Origin: Bog-532 sp963742875
GTDB lineage: Bacteria > Actinomycetota > Actinomycetes > Streptosporangiales > Streptosporangiaceae
Direction: 5' to 3'
Assembly: GCA_963742875.1 (NCBI GenBank)
Contig: CAVUNO010000001.1
Coordinates: 248,001-312,000, forward strand
Length of the DNA: 64,000 nucleotides
Under the pieces are notes generated by a model that did no database searches, was not told where the DNA came from, and saw only the letters and a list, made by a program, of their open reading frames with translations. Below, piece after piece: positions 49,614 through 58,572 of the stretch; the stretch's first letter is position 1; each line of letters begins with the position of its first letter. The position numbers were made by a program, and so were the translations under genes.

Positions 49614-52600
49614 ATGTCAGTGAGGATCGGTAGCGTCACTATGGTGCAGCGTGACGTGGTGGTTGACATCGATCCCGCCAGCCTGGCGGAGGCGGTCGAC
49701 CCGGGCTCCTATGAGCGGGGCGTGCAGTACGTGCGGCAGCACGCGGTCGTGCGCGCGCTGTGGAAACTGTCGGCGGGAGCCCTGGCCGGGACGGTGCGCG
49801 GACAGTACGGCAACGTCTACACCACGACGGCGCGCTTCTCATCCGCCGACGGGCTGGTTCACCGGTTCGAGCGCGGCGAATGCAGCTGCCCGGTCGGGTT
49901 CAACTGCAAGCATGTGGTGGCGCTGGTGCTGACCGCCACCGGCGCGCTCCGCCCGGAAGGCAAGGGGCACCCGGACGAGACAGGACGCCCCGAACAGGCA
50001 GGCGACCGGCCGGACGAGGCGACCGCCCGCGCGGGCCACACGATGTGGGAACGGTCGCTGGCCTCGCTGCTGACGCCTGGGAAGGCTGGCTCGCCGGGTG
50101 CGCTGGGCCTGCCGGGCGTGGCGGCCGGTAGCCCGCTGGCGATCGAGCTCACGCTGTCTGTTCCCCAGTACTTGCCCTGGAGCCGCCCGGCCGGGCCCGA
50201 TCCGCTGCCGCAGTTGCTGGCCCGCCTGGTGCGGCCGGGGAAGAACGGCTGGGTTGCCGGCGGCCTGAGCTGGTCTCAACTAAGCAATCTGCACTATTCC
50301 GGCGACTACCAGCCCTCGCACGTCCGGTGGCTGAAGGAGTTCTACGCCCTCTACAAATCGGGCGCCCAGCAGTTCGCCTCCTCCTACTCCTACGGGGAGG
50401 AGAAGACGATCATCCTGTCCGCCTTCGAGTCCGCGCGCCTCTGGCCGCTGCTGGACGAGGCGGAGGCGATCGGCCTGCACCTGGTCCACTCGCGGAAACG
50501 GTTCGGCACGCTGAGCTCCTACGGCCACGCGGAGGTGTGCCTGGACGTCACCACCCAGCCGGGGACGCTCTCGATCAGCCCGGTGGTCGTGATCGAAGAG
50601 ACGCCCACCAACGTCGTCCCCGTCGCGTTCATCGGGCCGGATGGTCACGGGCTGGTCTATACCCGCCGCGCGGACGTGCCGCCCAGGGCAGGCCTGGCGC
50701 CCAGAGCGGACCTGGCACCAGGGGCCGACCGGGGCGAGTGGCCGCTGTTGATCGCCCGGCTCGCCAGTTCCGTCCCGCTGTCTCTGCAGCGCCTGGCGCT
50801 GGACGCGCGGCAGCTGCAGGTCCCCGCCGCGGACCGGGCACGGTTCCGCGACGAGTACTACCCCCGGTTGCGGCAGATGGCCAGGGTAATCTCCTCAGAC
50901 GGCTCGTTCACGCCACCGGAGATCCCGGATCCCACGCTGGTGCTGTGCGCGTCCTACGGCGCCGGCCACGAGCTGGATCTGCGCTGGGAGTGGGCTTACG
51001 AGGTCGGTGAGTCCCGGCGCCGTGCCCCCCTGTCCGCGGACGAGGATCCCGGGTACCGGGATCTGCAGGCCGAACGCGCCATCGTGGCGGGCCTCGACGT
51101 CGGGCTGGAGGCGTTCGGCCTGCGCAACATGAAGGCCAGCGCGCCGCTCGTGCCAGGCGCGACCCTCCGCGGCCTTCGCACCATGCGGTTCAGCACGGAG
51201 GTCCTGCCGCTGCTGGACGGGCACCCGGGCGTCGCCGTCGAGATCACCGGTGAGCCCGCTGACTACCGTGAGGCGGGCGACTCGCTGCGGATAAGCGTCT
51301 CGGCTGGCGACGTGGCCGGCGAGACCGACTGGTTCGATCTCGGCGTCACCATCACCGTCGAGGGACATGAGGTCCCGTTCACAGACCTCTTCGTCGCCCT
51401 GAACCGGAATCATTCGCATCTGCTGCTGGCCGACGGCGCGTACTTCTCCCTCGAAAAACCGGAACTGCTGTCGCTCCAGCGGCTGATCGACGAGGCGCGT
51501 GCGCTGCAGGACACGCCCGGCACGGCGGACGGCCCCTTGCGGATCAGCCGGTTCCAGGCGGGGCTATGGGAGGAGTTCGCCGCGCTCGGTGTCATCGAGG
51601 CCCAGGCGCAGGCGTGGCAGCGCCAGGTCGGCGGGCTGCTGGCGCTCAGCTCCATCGAGCCCAGGCCGCAGCCCGCGGCCCTGCGCGCCACGCTGCGGCC
51701 GTACCAGGCCGACGGATTCGGCTGGCTGGCGTTCCTGTGGGAGCACCAGCTCGGTGGCATCCTCGCCGACGACATGGGACTGGGTAAGACGTTGCAATCG
51801 CTGGCGCTGATCTGCCACGCCAGGCAGGCCCAGCCCGGGCTCGCTCCGTTTCTCATCGTCGCGCCGACGAGTGTGACGGCGAACTGGGTCACCGAAGCCG
51901 CCCGGTTCGCACCGGACCTGACCGTGGCGGGAATTTCCGGCACACTGCGCAAACGCGGCCAGGACCTGGGCGACATCATCGCCGGCGCCGACGTGGTGGT
52001 GACCTCTTACACGCTGCTCCGGCTCGACTTCGACGCCTACGCGGCCGCGGACTGGTCCGGCCTGCTGCTGGACGAGGCGCAGTTCGTCAAGAACCACCAG
52101 TCGAAGGCGTACCAGTGTGCGCGGAAACTGCCCGCGCCGTTCAAGCTCGCTATCACCGGTACCCCGATGGAGAACAACCTGATGGAGCTGTGGTCGCTGC
52201 TGTCGATCACCGCGCCGGGGCTGTTCCCGCGTCCGGCCCGGTTCCGCGACTTCTATGCCCGTCCGATCGAGAACGGCCGCCAGCCGGAGCTGCTCGCGCA
52301 GCTGCGCCGCCGGATCCGGCCGCTGGTCCTGCGCCGCACGAAGGAACGAGTGGCCGCTGACCTGCCTGCCAAGCAGGAGCAGGTTCTCGAGGTGGACCTG
52401 CATCCGCGGCACCGGACGATCTATCAGCGGCATTTGCAGCGGGAGCGGCAGAAAGTCCTCGGGCTGGTCGATGACCTGCAGCGCAACCGGTTCACCATCC
52501 TGCGCTCGCTCACCCTGCTGCGCCAGCTGAGCCTGCACGCCGGCCTCGTCGACGGCGAGCACCTCGACCTTCCGAGCAGCAAGATCGACGCCCTGGTCGA

Positions 52601-53078
52601 ACAGCTGCGGAACGTCATCGGCGGCGGCCACCGGGCGCTGGTCTTCAGCCAGTTCACCGGCTTCCTCGGTATCGTGCGGGAACGCTTGTCCGCGGACGGC
52701 ATCGGTCACTGCTACCTGGATGGCAGGACCACCGACCGGGCGGCGGTGATCGGGCAGTTCAAGGACGAGGATGTCCCCGTTTTCCTGATCAGCCTGAAGG
52801 CGGGCGGGTTCGGCCTGAACCTGACCGAGGCCGACTACTGCTTCCTGCTGGACCCGTGGTGGAATCCCGCGACGGAGGAGCAGGCCGTCGACCGGACCCA
52901 CCGCATCGGGCAGACCCGCAACGTCATGGTGTACCGGCTCATCGCGAGGGACACCATCGAGGAGAAGGTCATGGCGCTCAAGGCGCGCAAGGCCGAGCTG
53001 TTCTCCAGCGTCATGGACGACGGGAACGCCTTCGGTGCCAGCCTGGACGCCGACGACATCCGCGGGTTCTTCGCCTAG
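49614..53078 (+). CDS. SWIM zinc finger SNF2/Rad54-type ATPase
   Basis: About 1154 aa. A SWIM zinc finger (ECSCPVGFNCKHVVAL, about residues 88-103) is followed by an uncharacterised region of about 560 residues. The SNF2 motor has LRPYQADGFGWLAFLWEH, Walker A GGILADDMGLGKTLQS near 717, the box LLLDEAQFVKN near 818, LRRTKERVAADL, and the C-lobe ALVFSQFTGFLGIVRERL, LISLKAGGFGLNLTEADYC and NPATEEQAVDRTHRIGQTR. Such proteins translocate on double-stranded DNA and remodel protein-DNA complexes. The start is uncertain (49614 or 49641). Directly downstream of nucS. Confidence 0.93.
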   Translation: MSVRIGSVTMVQRDVVVDIDPASLAEAVDPGSYERGVQYVRQHAVVRALWKLSAGALAGTVRGQYGNVYTTTARFSSADGLVHRFERGECSCPVGFNCKHVVALVLTATGALRPEGKGHPDETGRPEQAGDRPDEATARAGHTMWERSLASLLTPGKAGSPGALGLPGVAAGSPLAIELTLSVPQYLPWSRPAGPDPLPQLLARLVRPGKNGWVAGGLSWSQLSNLHYSGDYQPSHVRWLKEFYALYKSGAQQFASSYSYGEEKTIILSAFESARLWPLLDEAEAIGLHLVHSRKRFGTLSSYGHAEVCLDVTTQPGTLSISPVVVIEETPTNVVPVAFIGPDGHGLVYTRRADVPPRAGLAPRADLAPGADRGEWPLLIARLASSVPLSLQRLALDARQLQVPAADRARFRDEYYPRLRQMARVISSDGSFTPPEIPDPTLVLCASYGAGHELDLRWEWAYEVGESRRRAPLSADEDPGYRDLQAERAIVAGLDVGLEAFGLRNMKASAPLVPGATLRGLRTMRFSTEVLPLLDGHPGVAVEITGEPADYREAGDSLRISVSAGDVAGETDWFDLGVTITVEGHEVPFTDLFVALNRNHSHLLLADGAYFSLEKPELLSLQRLIDEARALQDTPGTADGPLRISRFQAGLWEEFAALGVIEAQAQAWQRQVGGLLALSSIEPRPQPAALRATLRPYQADGFGWLAFLWEHQLGGILADDMGLGKTLQSLALICHARQAQPGLAPFLIVAPTSVTANWVTEAARFAPDLTVAGISGTLRKRGQDLGDIIAGADVVVTSYTLLRLDFDAYAAADWSGLLLDEAQFVKNHQSKAYQCARKLPAPFKLAITGTPMENNLMELWSLLSITAPGLFPRPARFRDFYARPIENGRQPELLAQLRRRIRPLVLRRTKERVAADLPAKQEQVLEVDLHPRHRTIYQRHLQRERQKVLGLVDDLQRNRFTILRSLTLLRQLSLHAGLVDGEHLDLPSSKIDALVEQLRNVIGGGHRALVFSQFTGFLGIVRERLSADGIGHCYLDGRTTDRAAVIGQFKDEDVPVFLISLKAGGFGLNLTEADYCFLLDPWWNPATEEQAVDRTHRIGQTRNVMVYRLIARDTIEEKVMALKARKAELFSSVMDDGNAFGASLDADDIRGFFA

Positions 53079-53128
53079 CCAGCCGCCCCCGGGTGAGTAC
53101 CGGGGGGGCCGGGTGCTTGCATGACCTA

Positions 53129-53431
53129 ATGCGCGCACTGATCACCAACGACGACGGGATCGACAGCGCGGGGCTGCGCATGCTGGCGCAGGTCGCTGTC
53201 GCGGCCGGGCTGAAGGTGACCGTTGCGGCGCCGGACGGGGAGCGCAGTGGCACCAGCGCCGCGATGTCCGGGCTGGCGGCGGGCGGCCGCCTGCTGGTCG
53301 CGGGCCGGGCGCTCGACGGCCTGGAAGACGTGCCCGCGGTCGCGGTGCAGGCCTCCCCGGCGATGATCGTCTTCGTGGGCACGCATGGCGCCACTCTCAC
53401 CCGCGAACTGCAACCAACGGTAGCATGTTAG
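53129..53431 (+). pseudogene. surE: SurE 5'/3'-nucleotidase, C-terminally truncated remnant
   Basis: The first about 65 residues match SurE (MRALITNDDGIDSAGLRMLA, VTVAAPDGERSGTSAAMSG) with the catalytic NDD motif and the SG loop intact. After about residue 75 the AVDGTPADCV region and the whole C-terminal half (normally 250 aa in total) are missing. The frame ends at 100 aa with a non-conserved tail. Only the 3' part is lost, so a deletion is likely. It cannot be an active phosphatase. Confidence 0.8.
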
Positions 53432-53525
53432 GCCCTATGTGCAACCGGTGCTTGCAGCTGGTTCACCGCACGCCGATCTCCTCGACACGCAACTTTTTGT
53501 TGCACATCCGGGCGGACATGTGCAA

Positions 53526-54725
53526 CTATTCGCCATGGTTGCGCAGCGCGGGGGCGTTGATGGCGCTGGCGGCCCGAGCGAGCTGGGGGATCTCGACGAC
53601 TGTGATACCCGCGGCGCGGAGCTGCTCGGCGCCGCGGCCTTCGGTGAAGATGGGCGGCTCGCGCCACGCGAACACCACCCGGGGGATGCCGGCCGCGAGG
53701 ATGTGCTGGACACACGTGACGGGGCGGGACGCCCGCGCGCCACACGGCACGAGCGAGCTGTAGATCGCCGCGGTGAGCAGGCGCGGGTCAACTGAGTGCA
53801 CCTTGCGCAGCGCGACCTCCTCCGCGTGATCGTGCGGGTCCTGCTCGCGGGAGAAGCCAGTGGCCATGATCTCCCCGTCCGCGGCCACGATGATGGCCCC
53901 CACCGAGAAGGCGGTGTCCGAGGGTGGGCACTGCCGGGACAGTTCGATCGCGGCCCGGAGGAAACGTGCGTCGGTCACGCCGGAGCCACCCGAATCGCCG
54001 GGACCGCCGTGGCCGCCGCGCCCCAGCAGGTAGCGCAGCGCGACCACGCCGCCGAACCGCTGCACGCTGGCCAGCGTCATCGGATGCTCGCGGTCCGCCG
54101 GGTAGGGCCCCGGCAGCGCGAACGGCGGCGCGGCCGCCTCCCCCACGAAGAACGGCGCCACGGCCAGGTGCAGCTCGTCCGCGAGATTCTGCGCCAGAAA
54201 ATCACGCAGCAGGACCGAGCCGCCTTCGACGAGAAGCCGCGCCGCCGCCCGTTCGGCCAGATCGGCGAGCATGAAGGACACCGACGGCGGGTCACCGGCG
54301 TCGATGATCTCGGCCCGGTCCCCCAGCCGCGCCACCGCGGCCGGGACCGCCGGGCTGGCGCAGTAGACGAGCGGGGCCGCGCCCATGCCTGGCCGGGTAA
54401 GGGCGCCGGCCGGCTCCGGCGGGGCGAAGAAGCGCGCGGCCGGGTCCAGGTCGCCGGTCGTGGTCACGGTGACCCGCAGGGGATGCTCGGGCCGCCCGGC
54501 CGCCACCCGGGCGGCGCGGAGCCGCGGTGAGCGGATGAACAGCCGGGGGTTGTCCCGGCGTACCGTGTTCGCGCCCACCAGGATCGCGTCCGCGCTGGCC
54601 CGCAGCTCATCCACCCGCTCCAGGTCCTCCGGGCCGGACAGCATGAGACGCGCGGGGCCGGTGTCGTCGATCCGGCCGTCCACCGACATGGCGCAGCTGA
54701 TCAGGATGTAGGGGCGAGTCGGCAA
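53526..54725 (-). CDS. RibD-like reductase-deaminase fusion in reversed domain order
   Basis: 399 aa. Residues 1-215 are a RibD_C/dihydrofolate-reductase-like domain (YILISCAMSVDGRIDD, DAILVGANTVRRDNPRLFIR, LLVEGGSVLLRDFL). Residues about 240-399 are a cytidine-deaminase-fold domain with zinc motifs HDHAEEVAL and PCGARASRPVTC. Classic RibD has deaminase first, reductase second. It may be a riboflavin-type or other pyrimidine-processing enzyme. The start is a TTG at 54725, supported by GGAGACAAACCG just before it. Confidence 0.85.
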   Translation of the reverse strand: MPTRPYILISCAMSVDGRIDDTGPARLMLSGPEDLERVDELRASADAILVGANTVRRDNPRLFIRSPRLRAARVAAGRPEHPLRVTVTTTGDLDPAARFFAPPEPAGALTRPGMGAAPLVYCASPAVPAAVARLGDRAEIIDAGDPPSVSFMLADLAERAAARLLVEGGSVLLRDFLAQNLADELHLAVAPFFVGEAAAPPFALPGPYPADREHPMTLASVQRFGGVVALRYLLGRGGHGGPGDSGGSGVTDARFLRAAIELSRQCPPSDTAFSVGAIIVAADGEIMATGFSREQDPHDHAEEVALRKVHSVDPRLLTAAIYSSLVPCGARASRPVTCVQHILAAGIPRVVFAWREPPIFTEGRGAEQLRAAGITVVEIPQLARAASAINAPALRNHGE

Positions 54726-54844
54726 CGGTTTGTCTCCAGCCTCGGCGGATCTTGCTACTGAACGGTAGCTTCGGTGCGGGTCGACTGATTTACTTAACAC
54801 TTCAGTGTGCGCGTGCGGCCCAGCAGGCGAGGATGGCGGTGGCC

Positions 54845-56383
54845 ATGACAGCATCCCAGGCACAGGAACCCGGGCCCGGAGCGGCGCCCGCCCGGAAGAC
54901 GTTCGGCTCGCTGAACCCGGCCACCGGGCAGCCGATTGCAACGTTCCCGGTCTACCAGCGCGAGGACGCCGACGTGGCCGTCAGCCGCGCGCGGAAGGCG
55001 GCCCGCTGGTGGGGCGGTCTCGGCTGGCGCGAACGGCGCGCCCGGCTGCTCGACTGGAAATCCTACCTGACCGGGCACATGGACGAGCTCGCCCGGCTGA
55101 TGCACGAGGAGACGGGCAAGCCGGCCGACGACGCCACGCTGGAGATCATCCTCGCGATCCTGCACGTCGACTGGGCGGCTCGGCACGCGCACCGGGTGCT
55201 GGGGCCGCATCGGGTCTTCAGCGGGATCGCGGCCCTCAACCAGGCGTCGACGGTCGAGTACCAGCCGCTCGGCGTCGTCGGCGTCATCGGGCCGTGGAAC
55301 TATCCGGTGTTCACGCCCATGGGCTCGATCGTCTACGCCATCGCCGCGGGCAACGCGGTCATCTTCAAGCCCAGTGAGCTGACCCCGGCGGTCGGCGAGT
55401 GGCTGGTCCGCTCGTTCGACCAAGTGGCCGGGCGCGGCGCCCCGCAGCCGGTGCTTCAGCTGCTGACCGGCGCCGGTGAGACGGGCGCGGCCCTGGCCGC
55501 AAGCGCGGTCGACAAGATCGCGTTCACCGGTTCGGCGGCCACCGCGCGCAAGGTCATGGCCATCGCCGCGGCGAACCTCACCCCGGTCATTGCCGAGTGC
55601 GGCGGCAAGGACGCGCTCATCGTGGACGCCGACGCCGACCTCAACGCCGCGGCGGACGCGGCCGCCTGGGGCGCGCTGTCGAATGCGGGGCAGACCTGCG
55701 TGGGCATCGAGCGGGTCTACGTCGCCGACCCGGTCTACGAGACCTTCCTGGCCAAGCTGACCGACCGGGTGTCGCGGCTGCACCCAGGCAGCGACGAGAA
55801 GGCGGACTACGGCCCGATGACGATGCCCGGCCAGATCGACGTAATCAGCAGGCACCTGGCGGACGCGGTGGCGCGCGGCGGCCGTGCCCAGCCCGGGCGG
55901 GCCGAGGACGCGGTCGACGCGCCGTACGTCCGGCCGGTGATCCTGACCGACGTGCCCGAGGACTCGGCCGCAGTCACCGAGGAGACATTCGGACCGACGA
56001 TCACCGTGCGCCGGGTGGCGAACCTCGAGGAGGGCATCCAGCTGGCCAACGCGAGCCGCTACGGTCTCGGCTCGGCGGTGTTCGCCCGGAGCCGGCGGCG
56101 CGCGCGGGCGGCGGCGCGCGAGCTGCGCAGCGGGATGACCGCGATCAATTCAGTCATCGCGTTCGCAATGGTCCCGGCGCTGCCGTTCGGCGGGGTGGGC
56201 GAGTCCGGGTTCGGGCGGATCCACGGGGCCGACGGGCTCCGGGAGTTCACCCGGGCCAAGGCCATCACCAGTCAGTGGATGAAGCCGCCTATGAACCTGA
56301 CGTCGTTCGGCCGGACTGACGCGGACCTTAGGCGCACGGTCGGGCTGATCAGCTTGCTGCACGGCCGGCGAGGGCACTCCTGA
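54845..56383 (+). CDS. NAD(P)-dependent aldehyde dehydrogenase
   Basis: About 512 aa, aldehyde dehydrogenase superfamily. Residues in order: VVGVIGPWNYPVFTPM (cofactor), FKPSELTP, FTGSAATARKVM, the catalytic Glu in IAECGGKDALI, the nucleophile Cys in NAGQTCVGIERVYV, and LPFGGVGESGFGRIHG. It belongs to the succinate-semialdehyde/long-chain type. The physiological aldehyde is unknown. ATG at 54845 or 54833. Divergent from the RibD-like gene; hairpin after the stop. Confidence 0.93.
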   Translation: MTASQAQEPGPGAAPARKTFGSLNPATGQPIATFPVYQREDADVAVSRARKAARWWGGLGWRERRARLLDWKSYLTGHMDELARLMHEETGKPADDATLEIILAILHVDWAARHAHRVLGPHRVFSGIAALNQASTVEYQPLGVVGVIGPWNYPVFTPMGSIVYAIAAGNAVIFKPSELTPAVGEWLVRSFDQVAGRGAPQPVLQLLTGAGETGAALAASAVDKIAFTGSAATARKVMAIAAANLTPVIAECGGKDALIVDADADLNAAADAAAWGALSNAGQTCVGIERVYVADPVYETFLAKLTDRVSRLHPGSDEKADYGPMTMPGQIDVISRHLADAVARGGRAQPGRAEDAVDAPYVRPVILTDVPEDSAAVTEETFGPTITVRRVANLEEGIQLANASRYGLGSAVFARSRRRARAAARELRSGMTAINSVIAFAMVPALPFGGVGESGFGRIHGADGLREFTRAKAITSQWMKPPMNLTSFGRTDADLRRTVGLISLLHGRRGHS

Positions 56384-56404
56384 GAGAGCGGCCTCGGGTG
56401 AACG

Positions 56405-56442
56405 GCTCTCGCGGCCCCTGGGGCCCCTGGGGCCGCGAGAGC
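56405..56442. terminator. Hairpin after the aldehyde dehydrogenase gene
   Basis: Perfect 14-bp arms GCTCTCGCGGCCCC (56405-56418) and GGGGCCGCGAGAGC (56429-56442) around a 10-nt loop, 22 nt past the stop codon. Confidence 0.8.
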
Positions 56443-57003
56443 TCCCGCGGCCCCAGGGGCGGGGTGGGGATGGGCGGCCAGCTGTTGGCGGGCGGGGCGG
56501 CTCCCGGCCAGCTGCTGCCGACCGGGAGCGCTCCCCGAATGGGTCCGATAGGCCCCCGAGATCCATCGGCCCCCCGGGTGGCCGGCTATCACCCCTGGTT
56601 AGGGACGGAGCCAGCCGCGAAAGGTTATGACCGAAAACAACCACCCCCCCGGATGGGAGCGTTTCTCGATCAATTGCTAACCCTTTGTGATCAGAGCCAA
56701 TCATATCAGTGATCAAATGTGAATCACCGCAGGCCAGTCGGGTGATCATTTTCTGGCATCAGAGATAACCCATTGCGTCTTTGAGGGGGCGGGCTGGGGT
56801 AAAACGGGTTATTAACGACATTATGGTCAGCGTCAGGCCGGGGCACTTCCGGCATGTCTGGCGGGCACCGGGGATCGTTCCGGGCGGGACGTCGGGGATC
56901 TCCGGGCGCGTACTGCCGCCGCCGGGCCGGCCACTTTGGGCGGGACACCGGGGAGCTCCGGGCAGGTACTGCCGCCGCCGGGCGGGCATCATAGGGTGGA
57001 GCC
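56443..57003. promoter_or_regulatory. Long upstream region of the adenosyltransferase gene
   Basis: About 560 nt without a gene. A clearly lower-GC segment (about 56620-56830) holds three GTGATCA sites and one near-match in helical phase. Next to the gene, two copies of a GTACTGCCGCCGCCGGGC-type repeat lie about 60 nt apart (56912 and 56970). I searched by eye for a cobalamin riboswitch box and did not find one. Confidence 0.55.
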
Positions 57004-57603
57004 ATGCCACGTAACCGCAGGGAAAATCCCGTTGTGCTGTCTCGGATCTACACGCGAACCGGGGACGACGGGCTCACGTCCCTCTCGGATGGGACGCGGA
57101 CGGCCAAGACCGACAGCCGGCTGGTCGCCTACGCCGACGTGGAAGAGGCCAACTGCGCCATCGGCGCGGTGATCGCCATCGGGCGCCCCCAGCCGGATAT
57201 CACCGAACTGCTGTCCCGCGTCCAGAACGAGCTCTTCGACGTGGGCGCCGACCTCGCCAACCCCATCACCGACGAGCCGCCGCCCTTTCCACCTCTGCGG
57301 ATAGACGCGAGCTACATCGACGCGCTGGAAGAGGCGTGCGACCGCTACAACGAGGACCTGCCCGTCCTGCGCAGCTTCGTGTTGCCCGGCGGAACGCCCT
57401 CCGCAGCCCTGATGCACACGGCGCGGACCGTCACGCGCCGGGCCGAGCGAAGCGCGTGGGCGGCGGTCAGCGAGCACGGCGATACGGTCAACCCGCTGGC
57501 TGCGCGTTACCTGAACCGCCTGTCCGATCTGCTGTTCATCCTCGGGCGGCGGCTCAACGCCGACCACGGCGACGTGCTGTGGAAGCCCGGCGGGGAACGT
57601 TAG
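57004..57603 (+). CDS. Cob(I)alamin adenosyltransferase, PduO type
   Basis: Transfers adenosine from ATP to cobalamin, giving coenzyme B12. 199 aa. The N-terminal ATP-binding motif SRIYTRTGDDGLTSLSDG and EEANCAIGAVIA are present, with the C-terminal helix VTRRAERSAWAAV, then NPLAARYLNRLSDLLFILGR and GDVLWKPG. Fits the window's methylmalonyl-CoA theme (mce, meaB). The last 25 nt of the gene and stop are duplicated downstream. Confidence 0.95.
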   Translation: MPRNRRENPVVLSRIYTRTGDDGLTSLSDGTRTAKTDSRLVAYADVEEANCAIGAVIAIGRPQPDITELLSRVQNELFDVGADLANPITDEPPPFPPLRIDASYIDALEEACDRYNEDLPVLRSFVLPGGTPSAALMHTARTVTRRAERSAWAAVSEHGDTVNPLAARYLNRLSDLLFILGRRLNADHGDVLWKPGGER

Positions 57604-57660
57604 ACCCGGGTCCGCCGTGGAAGCCCCGCGGGGAGCGTTACTCCCGGGTCCGCCGTGAAG
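57579..57660. repeat. Tandem duplication of the adenosyltransferase 3' end
   Basis: A 38-bp unit (57579-57616) spans the last eight codons, the stop codon and 13 nt beyond. It is repeated at 57617-57654 with five differences; a third partial copy begins at 57655. In the copy the TAG has become TACT, so the stop is lost. Confidence 0.9.
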
Positions 57661-57681
57661 CCGAGCACCCGGTAGCGCCCA

Positions 57682-58131
57682 TCAGGCGATCTGGTCCAGG
57701 TAGGAACCGGGCGGGGCGGCTTCGAGCCAGGACAGGAAACCGGTGAGCGCCGCCTCCGACATCGCGAGCTCGACGCGGGTCCCGTCGCCTACCCCGCACT
57801 CCACTACGACCATCCCCGGACCGAGGCTCGCGCTCTCGGCCACGGTGGCCGCGCGCCGCGATGCGACGGTCAGCGTGCGACGTTCCAGTTCCAGCCGCGG
57901 CCGCAGCAAGACCCCGAACAGGTGATACCAGCACAGCTGGTCGCCCTGGTAGGAAGCGACGCCGAGGCGCCAGGAGCCCTGGCCGGCGGTGCGCCGCAAA
58001 CCGCAGTCAACGGTGCCTCCGCCGCGTTCGAGCAGAAACCGGCGGGTGGCGATCCCGCTTGCGATCAGGACCAGGATGAGGAGGAAGGCGGCGAAGATCC
58101 AGGCCACATCGAAAGCCAGCGCGCCTCCCAC
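57682..58131 (-). CDS. DUF2550 membrane-anchored protein
   Basis: 149 aa, found beside atpC in actinobacteria. One N-terminal membrane helix (FDVAWIFAAFLLILVLIAS) is followed by a compact beta domain (SWRLGVASYQGDQLCWYHLF, RLELERRTLTVASRRAATVA, VVVECGVGDGTRVELAMSEA). Function unknown. It starts 12 nt after the atpC stop, so it belongs to the ATP synthase transcript. Confidence 0.9.
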   Translation of the reverse strand: MGGALAFDVAWIFAAFLLILVLIASGIATRRFLLERGGGTVDCGLRRTAGQGSWRLGVASYQGDQLCWYHLFGVLLRPRLELERRTLTVASRRAATVAESASLGPGMVVVECGVGDGTRVELAMSEAALTGFLSWLEAAPPGSYLDQIA

Positions 58132-58143
58132 CCCCGGCCCTTG

Positions 58144-58572
58144 TCAGGCCTGTTCGCCCGCGGCTCGCAGCTGCGCCCTGGCGTATTTGGCCTCGGTGGG
58201 CTCCTCGGCCGCCGACGGCGAGCCTGCCTCGCTCAGCGCGGACTCAAGCTCGGACCGCGCCGTGCCCTTGTCCACCTCGGCACCGAGCTCCGCGTCGACG
58301 GCGAGAATCGATACCCGGTCGTCGGAGACCGAGAGGAAACCGCCGCTCACGGCGGCGGTGATCTCTCCCCCGGCCGCGGTCACGACGGCCTCCGACGCGT
58401 CGCCCACCGGATCCAGAATGCGGACGACGCTCCCCTCGGCCAGGATGCCGAGCACCGGCGGATGTCCGGTCAGCAGCCCGATGTCACCATCGAGCGTCTT
58501 CGCGATGACCATACCGGCATCGCCGGCCCACAGCTCCCGGTCCGCCACGACGACCTCGACGTGCAAGGTCAC
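58144..58572 (-). CDS. atpC: ATP synthase F1 epsilon subunit
   Basis: Inhibitory/coupling subunit of the central stalk. 142 aa: LHVEVVVADRELWAGDAGMV, GDIGLLTGHPPVLGILAEGS and the GGFLSVSDDRVSILA strand. GTG at 58572 overlaps the atpD stop. The C-terminal helical region ends EEPTEAKYARAQLRAAGEQA. Confidence 0.96.
   Translation of the reverse strand: MTLHVEVVVADRELWAGDAGMVIAKTLDGDIGLLTGHPPVLGILAEGSVVRILDPVGDASEAVVTAAGGEITAAVSGGFLSVSDDRVSILAVDAELGAEVDKGTARSELESALSEAGSPSAAEEPTEAKYARAQLRAAGEQA

Noticed and set aside
56443..57003. Cobalamin riboswitch upstream of the adenosyltransferase gene
   Set aside because: I could not find the B12 box or the conserved core by eye.
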